Positions 41,742 through 50,695 are shown, numbered from the stretch's first letter. The stretch is 64,000 nucleotides of DNA from Nocardioides pini (GCF_026712185.1 NZ_JAPPUX010000002.1:62001-126000), one strand, 5' to 3'. The notes: a model not told the origin generated them from the sequence alone. Numbers and translations: made by a program.

Positions 41742-42224
41742 ATGCCCACCATCAAGCGCGCAGCCGAGGAGTTCCTGGCCACGAGACGGATCGCCGTGAC
41801 CGGTGTCTCCCGCAACGGCGGCAACCACGGCGGCAACTTCGTCTACCAACGGCTGCGTGAGCGCGGCTACGCCGTCTTCGCCGTCAATCCCCACGCGGAC
41901 ACCGTCGAGGGCGACACGTGTTACCCGGACCTGACGTCCATCCCCGGCGGGGTGGAGGCCGTCGTGATCGGCACGCGGCCATCCATCGCCGAGCAGACGA
42001 TGCGCGAATGCGTCGACCTCGGCATCACGCGCGTGTGGATGCACCGCTCCTTCGGAGGCGGGAGTGTCTCTGACGTCGCGACCGAGTACGGCCGGACCCA
42101 CGGCGTCACCGTGATCGACGGTGGCTGCCCTTTGATGTTCCCGCCCACGTCCGACCCCGGCCACCGGGTCATGCGAGCGGTCGGGATGCTCACGGGGCAG
42201 GTCCCGAGACGTGTAGGAGCCTGA
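41742..42224 (+). CDS. CoA-binding (Rossmann) domain protein
   Basis: 160 residues from ATG 41742 with AGGAGGAAGAG upstream. Single CoA_binding domain: FLATRRIAVTGVSRNGGNHGGNFVYQRLRERGYAVFAVNPHADTVEGDTCYPDLTSIPGGVEAVVIGTRPSIAEQTMRECVDLGITRVWMHRSFGGGSVSDVATEYGRTHGVTVIDGGCPLMF. Same fold as the succinyl-CoA synthetase alpha N-terminal domain and the E. coli YccU type. The usual Gly-rich loop reads GVSRNGGNHGGNF. It may bind CoA or a related nucleotide and act in redox or metabolic regulation; the exact role is unknown. Ends 13 bases from the convergent acyltransferase gene. Confidence 0.88.
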   Translation: MPTIKRAAEEFLATRRIAVTGVSRNGGNHGGNFVYQRLRERGYAVFAVNPHADTVEGDTCYPDLTSIPGGVEAVVIGTRPSIAEQTMRECVDLGITRVWMHRSFGGGSVSDVATEYGRTHGVTVIDGGCPLMFPPTSDPGHRVMRAVGMLTGQVPRRVGA

Positions 42225-42237
42225 GGACCCGCTCGGG

Positions 42238-43554
42238 TCATCTCGAGGGCGCCAGTGCGGTGAGCTCCGCGAGCTCTGTCTGGATCCCGGCGACCAGCGC
42301 CTGCGGGTCCGGCACCGTGGCCGCATCGACCTTGAAGCCGACGTGGACCCTGCCGGCGTAGCCCACGATGGAGGTCGACAGGCTCTGATCGGCCGACATC
42401 GGCGCCCACGCCCACAGTCGCGTGATGGGCAGGCCGGCCAGGTGCAGCGGCTGGTCCGGGCCACGCACGCTCGTGGTCACGCCGGTGGCCTTGCGGGCGA
42501 AGAAGTCAGTGGCGAAGACCCGCAGCCGCGGGTGCATCAAGCCCATTCCCTCCAGCATGCCGTAGGTCAGCCATGCCTCGGGTGAGGCCTTGATGGCGCG
42601 CATCCGCGCTGCCGTCTCGTTGAGCCGTCCGAGCGCGTTGTCGATCCCGACGGGCAGGTCGAGCAGCACCAGCGCGAACTGGTTGCCGAGGTCCTCGGCC
42701 CGCAGCGCCGCAGAGCCGCGCAGGTCCACCGGGACCATCGTCGGCAGGTCGTCCACCATGGGATCGGTGCCGTGGGCGAGCAGCCACCGGCGCAGCGCGC
42801 CGGCCAGCGCGGACATGACGATGTCGGTGACGGTCGCCCCGGTCGCGTGGCGCAGCCCGGCCAGGTCGGCCACGTCGATCGACGGAGTCCACACGGCGCG
42901 CTTGCTGTGGTGCGGCGGCAGCGAGAGCGGCGAAGCCGGCCGGCGCGCGAGGAGCAGGTGCTCCGCGACCATGGGGGTCCTCAGCAGCCGGCCGGTCCCG
43001 GGGAGGGCGCGGATCGCCGACCGCGCCACGCGCAAGAGCCCCGGTCCACCGCTGTCGGGCTCGCCGTCCGTTGCCTCGGTCGGCTCCTCGTCCGCGAGGG
43101 CGAGGACGACCCGGAAGAGAGCGGTGCCGTCCGCCAGCGCGTGGTGGAGCCGGGTGTAGATCACCGTGCCGCCGGTGTACCCCTGGATGAGGTGGACCTC
43201 CCACGGCGGGTGCTGCCGGTCGAGGGCGCGGGAGAGGCGGGACGCCACGTGGTCCTCCAGTGCCGCGTCGTCACCCGGTGCCGGTAGCCGGACCTCCTGG
43301 ACGTGGCGGTCGAGGTCGAAGTCGGGGTCGTCCTGCCACCACTGGCCCGGCCACGGCAGCCAGGCGTGCCCGGCGCGTTGGCGGAAGCGGGGGAACCGGT
43401 CCAGCACGCGCTCGCGAAGGAGCCGGACGTAGGTGTCGCGGTCGAGCTCGCCGCCAACGACCATCAGCCCCTCCACCACCATGAGGTTGTCCGGTTGGTC
43501 CATCGCCAGCCAGACGTCGTCGACGGGTCGCACCACGTGCCGTCCACCGCTCAT
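42238..43554 (-). CDS. WS/DGAT-type wax ester synthase/acyl-CoA:diacylglycerol acyltransferase 1
   Basis: 438 residues from ATG 43554 with GAGGAC upstream. Catalytic HHxxxDG is present as LHHALADGTALFRVV (~residues 129-143). N-terminus RPVDDVWLAMDQPDNLMVVEGLMVVGGELD; later GATVTDIVMSALAGALRRWLLAHG, TMVPVDLRGSAALRAEDLGNQFALVLLDLPVG, and the C-terminal VTTSVRGPDQPLHLAGLPITRLWAWAPMSADQSLSTSIVGYAGRVHVGFKVDAATVPDP. Transfers acyl groups from acyl-CoA to long-chain alcohols or diacylglycerol at the membrane, forming storage lipids. Divergent from the second WS/DGAT gene with a 122-base spacer that must hold both promoters. Confidence 0.93.
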   Translation of the reverse strand: MSGGRHVVRPVDDVWLAMDQPDNLMVVEGLMVVGGELDRDTYVRLLRERVLDRFPRFRQRAGHAWLPWPGQWWQDDPDFDLDRHVQEVRLPAPGDDAALEDHVASRLSRALDRQHPPWEVHLIQGYTGGTVIYTRLHHALADGTALFRVVLALADEEPTEATDGEPDSGGPGLLRVARSAIRALPGTGRLLRTPMVAEHLLLARRPASPLSLPPHHSKRAVWTPSIDVADLAGLRHATGATVTDIVMSALAGALRRWLLAHGTDPMVDDLPTMVPVDLRGSAALRAEDLGNQFALVLLDLPVGIDNALGRLNETAARMRAIKASPEAWLTYGMLEGMGLMHPRLRVFATDFFARKATGVTTSVRGPDQPLHLAGLPITRLWAWAPMSADQSLSTSIVGYAGRVHVGFKVDAATVPDPQALVAGIQTELAELTALAPSR

Positions 43555-43676
43555 GTCCTCATCGTCTCTGGCGCGGGCTCGGGAGCGTGAGGGTCGTAGG
43601 TCCCACCCGATCAGGGACGGTCGGCCGCGGCCCGACGCGCCGGCCCGCGCGAGACTGGTGTGCAAGGGAGGTCGCC

Positions 43677-44957
43677 ATGGAACGCCTGAGCCCGCTGTCG
43701 TACGCCTTCCTCGCTGCGGAGGACGTCGACCCGACCTCGTGCCTCGTCATCGGCTCGCTGGCGGTGCTCGACGGACCGGCGCCGCACGTCGACGAGGTCC
43801 GTGCGCTCGTCGCCTCACGCCTGCCGACGGTTCCGCGCTACCAGCAGCGGATCGCGCCCAGCCGCCTCGGGCTGCGGGCTCCGTCGTGGCAGGACGTCCC
43901 CGACCTCGAGCTTCGCCGGCACGTCACGGTGCGACAGGTCCCGGCCCCGGGCGGCCGGGCGGAGGTCGCGGCGCTGATGGCCGAGGCCATGGCGGAAAGG
44001 ATGGATCGCGACCGACCGCTCTGGGACGTCACTGTGTGGACCGGCCTCGCGGACGGACGCTGGGGACTGCTCTCCCGCGTGCACCACGCCCTGGCAGACG
44101 GGGTGTCCGGCACAGGTCTCTACCGAGTGGTGTTCGACTCGGAGGGTCCGGCGGACGAGCCGCCGCCGACCCCGCCCGGAACCGCGCCCGGGGTGCCCGT
44201 GCGGAGCCTGGTGGCCGCGGCCCGCGGAGCCCTCGCCCTCGGCGCCGCACTGCTGCCGGTCACCCGTGAGGGCCTGCTCGGCCCGCTCGACGGGGCCCGG
44301 CGCTACGCGTGGACCGAGGTCGGGATCGCCGAGACCGAGGGCGTACGACGCGAGCTCGGCGTCACGGTGAACGACCTCGTGCTCTCAGCGATCAGCGGCG
44401 GCCTGCGCGAGCTGCTGCTCGAGCGCGGCCGGCAGCCCGACGCACACGCCCTGCGCACCCTGCTTCCGGTGTCGTCACGAGCGCCGGGCACGGCCGGCCA
44501 TCCCGGCAACGAGGTGACGCTCATGCTGTCGATGCTGCCGGTCGAGCACGACGACCCGGTCGCGCGCGTGCTGGCGGTGCACGAGCGCGTGACCAGCCTG
44601 CGTCGGGCGCACGAGCCCGAGGCAGGAGTCGTGCTGCAGGCGCTGGCTGGTCTGCTCCCGTTCCCCGTCCTGGACCGCGGCCTGCGGTGGGGCCTGCGCC
44701 TGCCCCAGCAACAGATCTCGACGGTGACCACCAACGTGCCCGGACCCCGAACCCCGCTCACGTGCCTCGGTCGCCCGGTCCGCCATCTGCTCCCGGTCGT
44801 GCCCATCGCGGACCGGGTGCGGCTCGGGTTCGCGGTGCTCAGCTACGGAGACCGCCTGGCGTTCGGCATCACCGCCGACGCGACCAGCACGCCCGACGTC
44901 GACAATCTCGCCCTGGAGATCGGTGACGCCTGGCGATCGGTCCTCGTCGGGCGATGA
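43677..44957 (+). CDS. WS/DGAT-type acyltransferase 2
   Basis: 426 residues from ATG 43677 behind GGGAGG. Active site VHHALADGVSGTGLYRVVF (~residues 138-156). N-terminus ERLSPLSYAFLAAEDVDPTSCLVIGSLAVLDG; C-terminal landmarks GVTVNDLVLSAISGGLRELLLERG, RTLLPVSSRAPGTAGHPGNEVTLMLSMLPV and VTTNVPGPRTPLTCLGRPVRHLLPVVPIADRVRLGFAVLSYGDRLAFGITAD. Only moderately similar to its neighbour, so not a fresh tandem duplicate; the pair probably have different acceptor preferences. Stops 60 bases before the second tRNA-end-like sequence. Confidence 0.93.
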   Translation: MERLSPLSYAFLAAEDVDPTSCLVIGSLAVLDGPAPHVDEVRALVASRLPTVPRYQQRIAPSRLGLRAPSWQDVPDLELRRHVTVRQVPAPGGRAEVAALMAEAMAERMDRDRPLWDVTVWTGLADGRWGLLSRVHHALADGVSGTGLYRVVFDSEGPADEPPPTPPGTAPGVPVRSLVAAARGALALGAALLPVTREGLLGPLDGARRYAWTEVGIAETEGVRRELGVTVNDLVLSAISGGLRELLLERGRQPDAHALRTLLPVSSRAPGTAGHPGNEVTLMLSMLPVEHDDPVARVLAVHERVTSLRRAHEPEAGVVLQALAGLLPFPVLDRGLRWGLRLPQQQISTVTTNVPGPRTPLTCLGRPVRHLLPVVPIADRVRLGFAVLSYGDRLAFGITADATSTPDVDNLALEIGDAWRSVLVGR

Positions 44958-45017
44958 GCACAGCGGTGCACTGGACATGACACACCTCGGCGGGGGAGTG
45001 CGCACGCGTCGAGGGCC

Positions 45018-45052
45018 GGGTCGCACGCGCGAACCCTGTCAGCCCGAACGAG
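45018..45052 (+). repeat. tRNA 3'-end-like sequence (att-like), copy 2
   Basis: gggtcgca, then aa, and the exact 13-base core cctgtcagcccga shared with 39839-39873, followed by cgag in both. About 28 of 35 positions match when the two are laid side by side. This copy is more decayed in the T-loop (cgcgaa in place of ttcaaa). A weak GC-rich hairpin follows (ggccccgacc ... gggtcagggc). Together the copies enclose about 5.2 kb. Confidence 0.5.
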
Positions 45053-45109
45053 GAATGGCCCCGACCTGCGAAGACGAGGGTCAGGGCTGCCTTCGTCCGC
45101 GGATCGGAC

Positions 45110-45499
45110 TCAGTCGGCCCCGAACGAGGCCCAGACCGACTTGAACCCGAGACCATCCGTCGTGGACCCCCAGGCCTGACTGAGCGAGCCCACGATCAGG
45201 AGCCCCCGGCCGGCCGTGTCCAGCGCGTCAGGCGTGCGGGGAGTCACGGGCGAGCCGGATCCGTCCCGCACCTCGACGTGCGTGATGCCACCACTGCTCG
45301 AGAGGGTGAGGACGAACGGCGTCCCTGCATGCGCCACGGCATTGGTGGTGAGCTCGCTGACGACCAGCCGGACGTCGTCGACCAGGTGTGACAGGTGGTG
45401 GGCGAGCAGGTGGACGCAGATGAAGTCCCGTGCCTCTCCGACGCTGCGTGGCTCCGCGACCAGGGTGATCGTGTGGGACCAGTCAACGGTCACGACCAC
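45110..45499 (-). CDS. Anti-sigma-type ATP-binding protein (HATPase_c, RsbW-like)
   Basis: 129 residues from GTG 45499, with AGAGGGGG upstream (frame stays open much further upstream but without protein-like sequence). GHKL ATPase features: N-box DDVRLVVSELTTNAVAHAGTPF, G1 box VRDGSGSPVTPRTPD, G2 box DTAGRGLLIVGSLSQAWG, ending GFKSVWASF. The length and boxes match the single-domain Ser/Thr kinases found in large numbers in actinobacteria, which bind anti-sigma-factor antagonists or sigma factors. No partner gene adjacent. Confidence 0.9.
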   Translation of the reverse strand: MVVTVDWSHTITLVAEPRSVGEARDFICVHLLAHHLSHLVDDVRLVVSELTTNAVAHAGTPFVLTLSSSGGITHVEVRDGSGSPVTPRTPDALDTAGRGLLIVGSLSQAWGSTTDGLGFKSVWASFGAD

Positions 45500-45770
45500 C
45501 AAGCCCCCTCTTTCGCCAGTGATGCTCAGCCGGGACACGGGCGGGCTAGACGGATGCCGGGGCAGTGGCTCCAGCGTACGCCCGAACTGGGTGGCCCGCT
45601 CGCCGTGGTGACGGCCCGCCCTGGTGGTGACGACCTCACTCACCGAGGGTGAGGTGCTTGTCCCGTGCTTGCGGTGACGCTGGACGCGTTCGCCCCCTCG
45701 AGCGAGGACGCCAGATGCCGACCCTTCGCGAGCCCGCGCACCTGCTGCGACCTCGCCGTGGGGGAGCGCG

Positions 45771-46595
45771 ATGAACTTGGTGGTCGCCCTCCTCGTGGTC
45801 GTCGCCGCGGCGGCGGTGACCGTGACCGCCATGTTGGCGGTCCGTCGTCGCGCCCCGGACGGCAGCTACTTCCAGGACGGTGACCGGGCCTCCGGTGTCT
45901 TCGGGGTGCTCGCCACGGGCTTCTCCGTGCTGCTCGGCTTCATCATCTTCCTGTCGTTCCAGTCGTACGACGACGCGCGCACCGGAGCCGAGCTGGAGGC
46001 GACGACGGTCCTGCAGCAGACGCAGACCGCGCAGTTCCTGCCGAGCGGGGCCTCGAGCGAGCTGACCGCCGAGCTGGCCTGCTACGCCCGGTCCGTCGCG
46101 GGCGCGGAGTGGGACGCGCTCGAGTCCGGAACGCTCGGCGACCGCGTGAACCCCTGGGGCGTCGAGATGTTCCGCACCATCTCGGACGTGGTGCCGCAGG
46201 AGGCGACCGAGCAGTCGGCCTACGACCGCTGGATGGACCAGACGATCCAGCGCGAGCAGGCCAGGATCACCCGCGTCCACGGTGCCGAGGGCATCATCCC
46301 CAGCCCGTTGTGGGTGGCCCTGTTCCTCATCACCGCCGTCATCTTCGGCTACCTGCTCTTCTTCGCGGACCCGTCGGAGGGGCCGGTCACCCAGGGGATG
46401 CTCATGGGGAGCACGACGGCGGTCATCGTCACGCTCCTGCTCCTGCTGGCGTTCTTCGACCATCCGCACGGAGGCGGGGTCGGACGACTGCAGCCGACCG
46501 CGATGGAGCGGACCGTCAGGCTCATCGACACCGAGCTGGAGATCATCGGCCTCGAGGTCTCACTCCCGTGTGACGGCGATGGCAACCCCCTCTGA
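45771..46595 (+). CDS. DUF4239-like membrane protein
   Basis: 274 residues, ATG preceded by GGGGAGC. Membrane segments: VVALLVVVAAAAVTVTAMLAV (1), FGVLATGFSVLLGFIIFLSFQSY (2), LWVALFLITAVIFGYLLFF (3) and MLMGSTTAVIVTLLLLLAFFDHP (4). The soluble loop between 2 and 3 (EATTVLQQTQTAQFLP..., YDRWMDQTIQREQARITRV) is typical of DUF4239, a bestrophin-like fold found widely in actinobacteria. Function unknown; channel or osmotic role has been suggested for the fold only. Overlaps the next gene by 17 bases, so they are co-translated. Confidence 0.82.
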   Translation: MNLVVALLVVVAAAAVTVTAMLAVRRRAPDGSYFQDGDRASGVFGVLATGFSVLLGFIIFLSFQSYDDARTGAELEATTVLQQTQTAQFLPSGASSELTAELACYARSVAGAEWDALESGTLGDRVNPWGVEMFRTISDVVPQEATEQSAYDRWMDQTIQREQARITRVHGAEGIIPSPLWVALFLITAVIFGYLLFFADPSEGPVTQGMLMGSTTAVIVTLLLLLAFFDHPHGGGVGRLQPTAMERTVRLIDTELEIIGLEVSLPCDGDGNPL

Positions 46596-47226
46596 GGCCT
46601 CGGACCGCCCTCGCGACTGGCAGGAGGGCGTGGCCACGGTCCTCCTCGTCGTCGCGGCTGTCGCCACGTCGTGGAGCAGCTACCAGGCGACGCGCTGGAA
46701 CGGCGAGCAGGCCGCCGCCGCGGGTCGCACCAACGCCATCCGGATCGAGGCGTCGCGAGCCGACGGCCTCGCCGAGGCGCAGACCCAGATCGACGTCGCC
46801 ACGTTCATCGCGTGGGCCGAGGCCGACGTGACCGGCGACCGCAAGCTCGCGGACTTCGTGATGGACCGCTTCCGCGACGAGTTCCGTCCCGCGTTCGACG
46901 CCTGGAGGGCCACTGCTCCGCTGACCGACCCGGACGCTCCGCCGACGCCCTTCGCGATGGATGAGTACCACCTCGCGTCCCGCCAGCAGGCGGAGGAGCT
47001 GGACGCGCGAGCCGAGGCGGCAGCCGCCGAGGTCCGCACAGACATCCAGCGCGCCAGCAACTACGTCCTCACCGTGGTGCTCTACGCGGTTGCGCTGTTC
47101 TTCGCCGGCATGAGCACGCGCGTCAGGGCGTCCCGGCTGCGATGGGCCCTGACCCTGGCCGGCTGCGCGGTCTTCCTCGGCACCCTGTGCTGGATCGCCA
47201 CCTTCCCCGTGAGCCTCGCGGTCTGA
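46579..47226 (+). CDS. Predicted three-TM membrane protein, partner of DUF4239 gene
   Basis: 215 residues from ATG 46579. First membrane segment GVATVLLVVAAVATSWSSYQAT, then a long helical soluble part (WNGEQAAAAGRTNAIRIEASRADGLAEAQTQIDVATFIAWAEAD, RQQAEELDARAEAAAAEVRTDIQRASN), then VLTVVLYAVALFFAGMS and ALTLAGCAVFLGTLCWIATF. The WSSYQATRWNGEQA start is seen in unannotated actinobacterial membrane proteins. Expected to form a complex with the overlapping DUF4239 protein. Confidence 0.72.
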   Translation: MATPSEASDRPRDWQEGVATVLLVVAAVATSWSSYQATRWNGEQAAAAGRTNAIRIEASRADGLAEAQTQIDVATFIAWAEADVTGDRKLADFVMDRFRDEFRPAFDAWRATAPLTDPDAPPTPFAMDEYHLASRQQAEELDARAEAAAAEVRTDIQRASNYVLTVVLYAVALFFAGMSTRVRASRLRWALTLAGCAVFLGTLCWIATFPVSLAV

Positions 47227-47492
47227 CCAGCACCTGGCGGGCGTGACGCCGCCGGGGGCGCCTCCCGGGCCGCGGTCGGTTCCCGATGCCCTGGGCCGCG
47301 AGTCACACGGCCCACCGGGACCTCGGGACGCCGCGCCCGGGGGAGGGCTGCACCTGACCGGTGACCGAGACCGCCCACCCGGGTGCGTCCGCACCCTCCC
47401 GCAGCACTCGAGACCGCGGGCCCGTGCCTGCGGACCGTCCGCAGCGCGACCGTCGATCCATGGGGCGGGAGGCCCCCGTCCAAAGGGATCGG

Positions 47493-48818
47493 GTGATCGA
47501 GATGCGAACCAGTCTGATGGTGGGAACGGCGGTCCTCGGCGTCGCGGCAGCGATCGCCGTCCCGGTGCTCGGCGCGGCGACCGGGAGCGGGGCGACGGGC
47601 TCGTCGCAGCGCGCGACGGCCGACGGCGCCCGCCTGGCGGCGGCTCCTGCTGCGTCGGTCGTCCACGCCCCCGATGCGAGCGTGCTGTTCAACGACCCGA
47701 CCGGCGGCGCGGCCGCCCGGGACCGGATCGCCGACCACGTCCGGCGGGCCATCGAGGCGACGCCGCGCCACGGCACGATCCGCATGGCGGCCTACAGCTT
47801 CGACCGGCCCGACATCGCCGGCGCGCTGCGACGCGCGTGCACACGACGCCAGGTGACGGTCCAGGTCGTCCTGAACGACAACTTCGTCTCGCGACCCGTC
47901 CGCCGCCTGCAGCGGCTCGTGGGTGCGGACGCGACCTCGAGCCTCGGCGCCTGCGACCGGTCGGCCTCGACGGGCCCGGACCCCAGCTTCGTCAAGGTGT
48001 GCCACGCCAGCTGTCGACTCGGCGACCGCGGCAACCAGCACATGAAGGTGTACCTGTTCTCCAGGGCCGGGCACGAGGCCGACGTCGTGATGCTGGGGTC
48101 CGCCAACCTGACCGGCTACGCCGCCGGGGTGCACTGGAACGACCTGGTGACCTTCACCGGGAGCCGCGAGCTGTACGACGACTACAGCAGGCTCTTCAGC
48201 GAGCTGGCGGCCGACCGCGTGGTCGAGGCGCCGGCCATGGACCTCACCCACGGCGACGTGACGACGAGCGTCCCCTCGGACGCGCCCGCCGGGGGCGAGG
48301 ACGCGGTGGCGCGACGGCTGGCCGGGGTCGACTGCCGCGCGTTGCCCGGGAGCGGTGTCGCGGGACGGACCATGCTCCGCATCAGCATGTACGGCTGGCG
48401 CGGCACCCGTGGCGCCCGCCTCGCCCGGCAGGTCGCCGGACTGCGTGCCCAGGGATGCCGGATCCAGGCCCTGGTCAGCGCGGCCGGCCCGGACGTCGTC
48501 GAGATCCTGACCGCGGCGGGCGTCCGCGTGCGCAGCGCGTCGCTCGACGTCGACGCCAACGTGGCCACCGGGTTCGAGACGTCCGGCTGGGAGCACTTCG
48601 TGCACGAGAAGTGGATGTCGGTCGACGGGACCTGGAGCGGCTCGGCCACCCGGGCGGTGTGGACCGGGTCGGAGAACTGGTCCGACGTCTCGCTGCTCAA
48701 CGACGAGCTGGTGGTGATGATCCCGCGGGCCGCGATCCACGACGCGTACGTCGCGCACTTCGACGACGTCTGGAGCCACCACTCGAGGGCGATCACCCCG
48801 CCGACCGGTCGGATGTGA
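47493..48818 (+). CDS. Secreted PLD-like protein 1
   Basis: 441 residues from GTG 47493 (AAGGG five bases upstream; ATG 47502 also possible). Signal peptide MRTSLMVGTAVLGVAAAIAVPVLGAA. Two phospholipase-D-like halves: the first has RMAAYSFDRPDIAGALRRAC and NQHMKVYLFSRAG...VMLGSANLTGYA (HxK without the following Asp); the second has ISMYGWRGTRGARLARQV and HEKWMSVDGTWSG...VWTGSENWSD (complete HxKxxxxD). One full HKD plus one partial is enough in some nucleases and phosphodiesterases. Predicted extracellular enzyme, substrate unknown. Paralogous to the next gene. Confidence 0.85.
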   Translation: MIEMRTSLMVGTAVLGVAAAIAVPVLGAATGSGATGSSQRATADGARLAAAPAASVVHAPDASVLFNDPTGGAAARDRIADHVRRAIEATPRHGTIRMAAYSFDRPDIAGALRRACTRRQVTVQVVLNDNFVSRPVRRLQRLVGADATSSLGACDRSASTGPDPSFVKVCHASCRLGDRGNQHMKVYLFSRAGHEADVVMLGSANLTGYAAGVHWNDLVTFTGSRELYDDYSRLFSELAADRVVEAPAMDLTHGDVTTSVPSDAPAGGEDAVARRLAGVDCRALPGSGVAGRTMLRISMYGWRGTRGARLARQVAGLRAQGCRIQALVSAAGPDVVEILTAAGVRVRSASLDVDANVATGFETSGWEHFVHEKWMSVDGTWSGSATRAVWTGSENWSDVSLLNDELVVMIPRAAIHDAYVAHFDDVWSHHSRAITPPTGRM

Positions 48819-49008
48819 GCCGTGTCTCGGTACCGAACCCCCCGGTCCCGACAACTTTGTCCGGTCGGGGATCGTCACCCTTCGTACGGGACCGGACCCT
48901 GCGGAGTGCACGGGTCCGGTCGACATGCCCCGCTCGCGTCCCACACCGGGTCGTGAAGGGGCTCGAGCGTGACGACGCCACGACGGTGGCGGTCGGGAAG
49001 GCGAGTTC

Positions 49009-50469
49009 GTGCCGAGGTTGTTGGTCCTGCCCATCCTGTGCCTGGTCCTGGGTGCCCCACAGACGGCGGTCCCCGCCGCAGCCGTCCCGGGAGGTGTGAC
49101 GGCTGTGGCGCAGCAGGGACTGTCCTCCGCGAAGGTCACCGCCGCGGACCGCAAGCGGTGGAAGGCCCCGAATGGCCCGTTCTTCAACGACCCCCGCCGG
49201 AAGAAGGGCTGGTTCCGCATCGAGCGGAGGGTGATCGACACGATCGACCACACCCCCCGGGGGTCGACGATCAGGATCGCCGTCTACTCCTTCGACCGGA
49301 TGCCGGTCGCGAAGGCGCTCATCGCCGCGCACCGGCGCGGGGTCCAGGTGCAGATGATCCTCAACGACCACCAGTACACGAAGGCGATGCGGGCGATCCG
49401 CAAGGAGATCGGAGCCAGGCGCTACCGCTCCAGCTTCATCTACCGGTGCACGGCGGGGTGCCGGACCAAGCAGAACCAGTACAACAACATGCACACGAAG
49501 TTCTACTCGTTCTCGCAGGCAGGCAGGTCGAAGGACGTGCTGGCCGTGGGATCGGCCAACATGATGCTCAACGCCGACATCCACCAGTGGAACGACCTCT
49601 ACTTCACGTCCGGCGACCACGAGCTGTTCCGCCAGTTCGTCCGGCTGTTCAACGACATGCGCAAGGACCACGCCACCCGGCAGCCGCCGCAGCTCATCTG
49701 CGGCACGCCCGCCAACGGCGTCGCGTGCGACGACTCGGTCGACAAGCACACCGTCTGGGCCTGGCCCAAGCCGTCGGGACCGAGGAACGACCTGGTCCTC
49801 GACCTGCTCGGCAAGGTGCAGTGCCTGACCCCCGACGGTGCGGGCGGGCAGAAGCGGAGCCGCATCGCGGTCTCGATGCACACCATGCGCGGCAGGCGCG
49901 GTGACTACCTCGCCTCGGCCATCCGGCAGAAGTGGATCGAGGGGTGCAAGGTGCGCGTGATGTACGGCCTGATCGGCTACCACACCAAGCGCGTGATCGG
50001 TGCGCCGACGGCACGCGGGCGCATCCCGCTGCGCTCGACCGGGCTGGACTACAACCCGGACGACGACTACGACCTGAACAAGGACGGCAAGGACGACCTG
50101 ATCCTGACCTACTACAGCCACCAGAAGTACGTCGCGATCCAGGGCACCTACAACGGCAGGCCCGACACCGACATGGTCGTCACGGGCTCCGCCAACTGGG
50201 CGAGCCTGAGCCCGGGCAACGACGAGCTCTGGATGTCGATCCGCGGCAGGAAGCTGACCCGGAAGTACGTCAAGAACTTCGACCACCAGTGGCGGAAGAA
50301 GCGCAACTCGCGCAACGCCTACACCACGACGTACGTGAACTTCCGCGTCAAGCGGACGGTCGTCGACGAGGACGGCACGCCCCGCACGGTCTGGCGGACC
50401 GTCCGGCGTCCGGTCACCACGATCGAGCGGGACCCCTACCGCACGGGTCCGTACTGGGAGGCCGACTGA
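49009..50469 (+). CDS. Secreted PLD-like protein 2 with calcium-loop insertion
   Basis: 486 residues, GTG start, signal peptide PRLLVLPILCLVLGAPQTAVPAAAV. First PLD-like half: IRIAVYSFDRMPVAKALIAAHRRGVQVQMILNDHQ, NMHTKFYSFSQAGRSKDVLAVGSANMML. Second half: RIAVSMHTMRGRRGDYLASAIRQKW, SHQKYVAIQGTYNGRPDTDMVVTGSANWASL. Both HxK motifs lack the canonical Asp. An insertion DLNKDGKDDL (within DYNPDDDYDLNKDGKDD) matches the DxNxDGxxD calcium loop of EF-hand/dockerin type and is absent from paralogue 1. The basic C-terminus (RKKRNSRNAY, RRPVTTIERDPYRT) is unusual. Confidence 0.85.
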   Translation: MPRLLVLPILCLVLGAPQTAVPAAAVPGGVTAVAQQGLSSAKVTAADRKRWKAPNGPFFNDPRRKKGWFRIERRVIDTIDHTPRGSTIRIAVYSFDRMPVAKALIAAHRRGVQVQMILNDHQYTKAMRAIRKEIGARRYRSSFIYRCTAGCRTKQNQYNNMHTKFYSFSQAGRSKDVLAVGSANMMLNADIHQWNDLYFTSGDHELFRQFVRLFNDMRKDHATRQPPQLICGTPANGVACDDSVDKHTVWAWPKPSGPRNDLVLDLLGKVQCLTPDGAGGQKRSRIAVSMHTMRGRRGDYLASAIRQKWIEGCKVRVMYGLIGYHTKRVIGAPTARGRIPLRSTGLDYNPDDDYDLNKDGKDDLILTYYSHQKYVAIQGTYNGRPDTDMVVTGSANWASLSPGNDELWMSIRGRKLTRKYVKNFDHQWRKKRNSRNAYTTTYVNFRVKRTVVDEDGTPRTVWRTVRRPVTTIERDPYRTGPYWEAD

Positions 50470-50695
50470 GGGTCCGCCGACGCGGTCCGGGGGCGGTGCG
50501 GGGGGCGGACCGGGGGCACGTCGGGAGAGCTCGGAAAAACTTCCGCGGGACCCGTAACACCCCGCACCGCGTCGGCGCTGTGCAAGTAGGCGGCCGCGTT
50601 CCGCCGGACCCAGCACCGCTCACCCGTGCCCCGACCTCCCGCCGAGGCACGGATCCCCCCAGAGGCGGTGGGACGGCCCGAAAAACGCGCAGGAC

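Noticed and set aside
43559..43750. Short minus-strand frame between the two acyltransferase genes
   Set aside because: Overlaps both acyltransferase starts and has Arg/Pro/Ser-rich composition without pattern; the region is better read as a divergent promoter.
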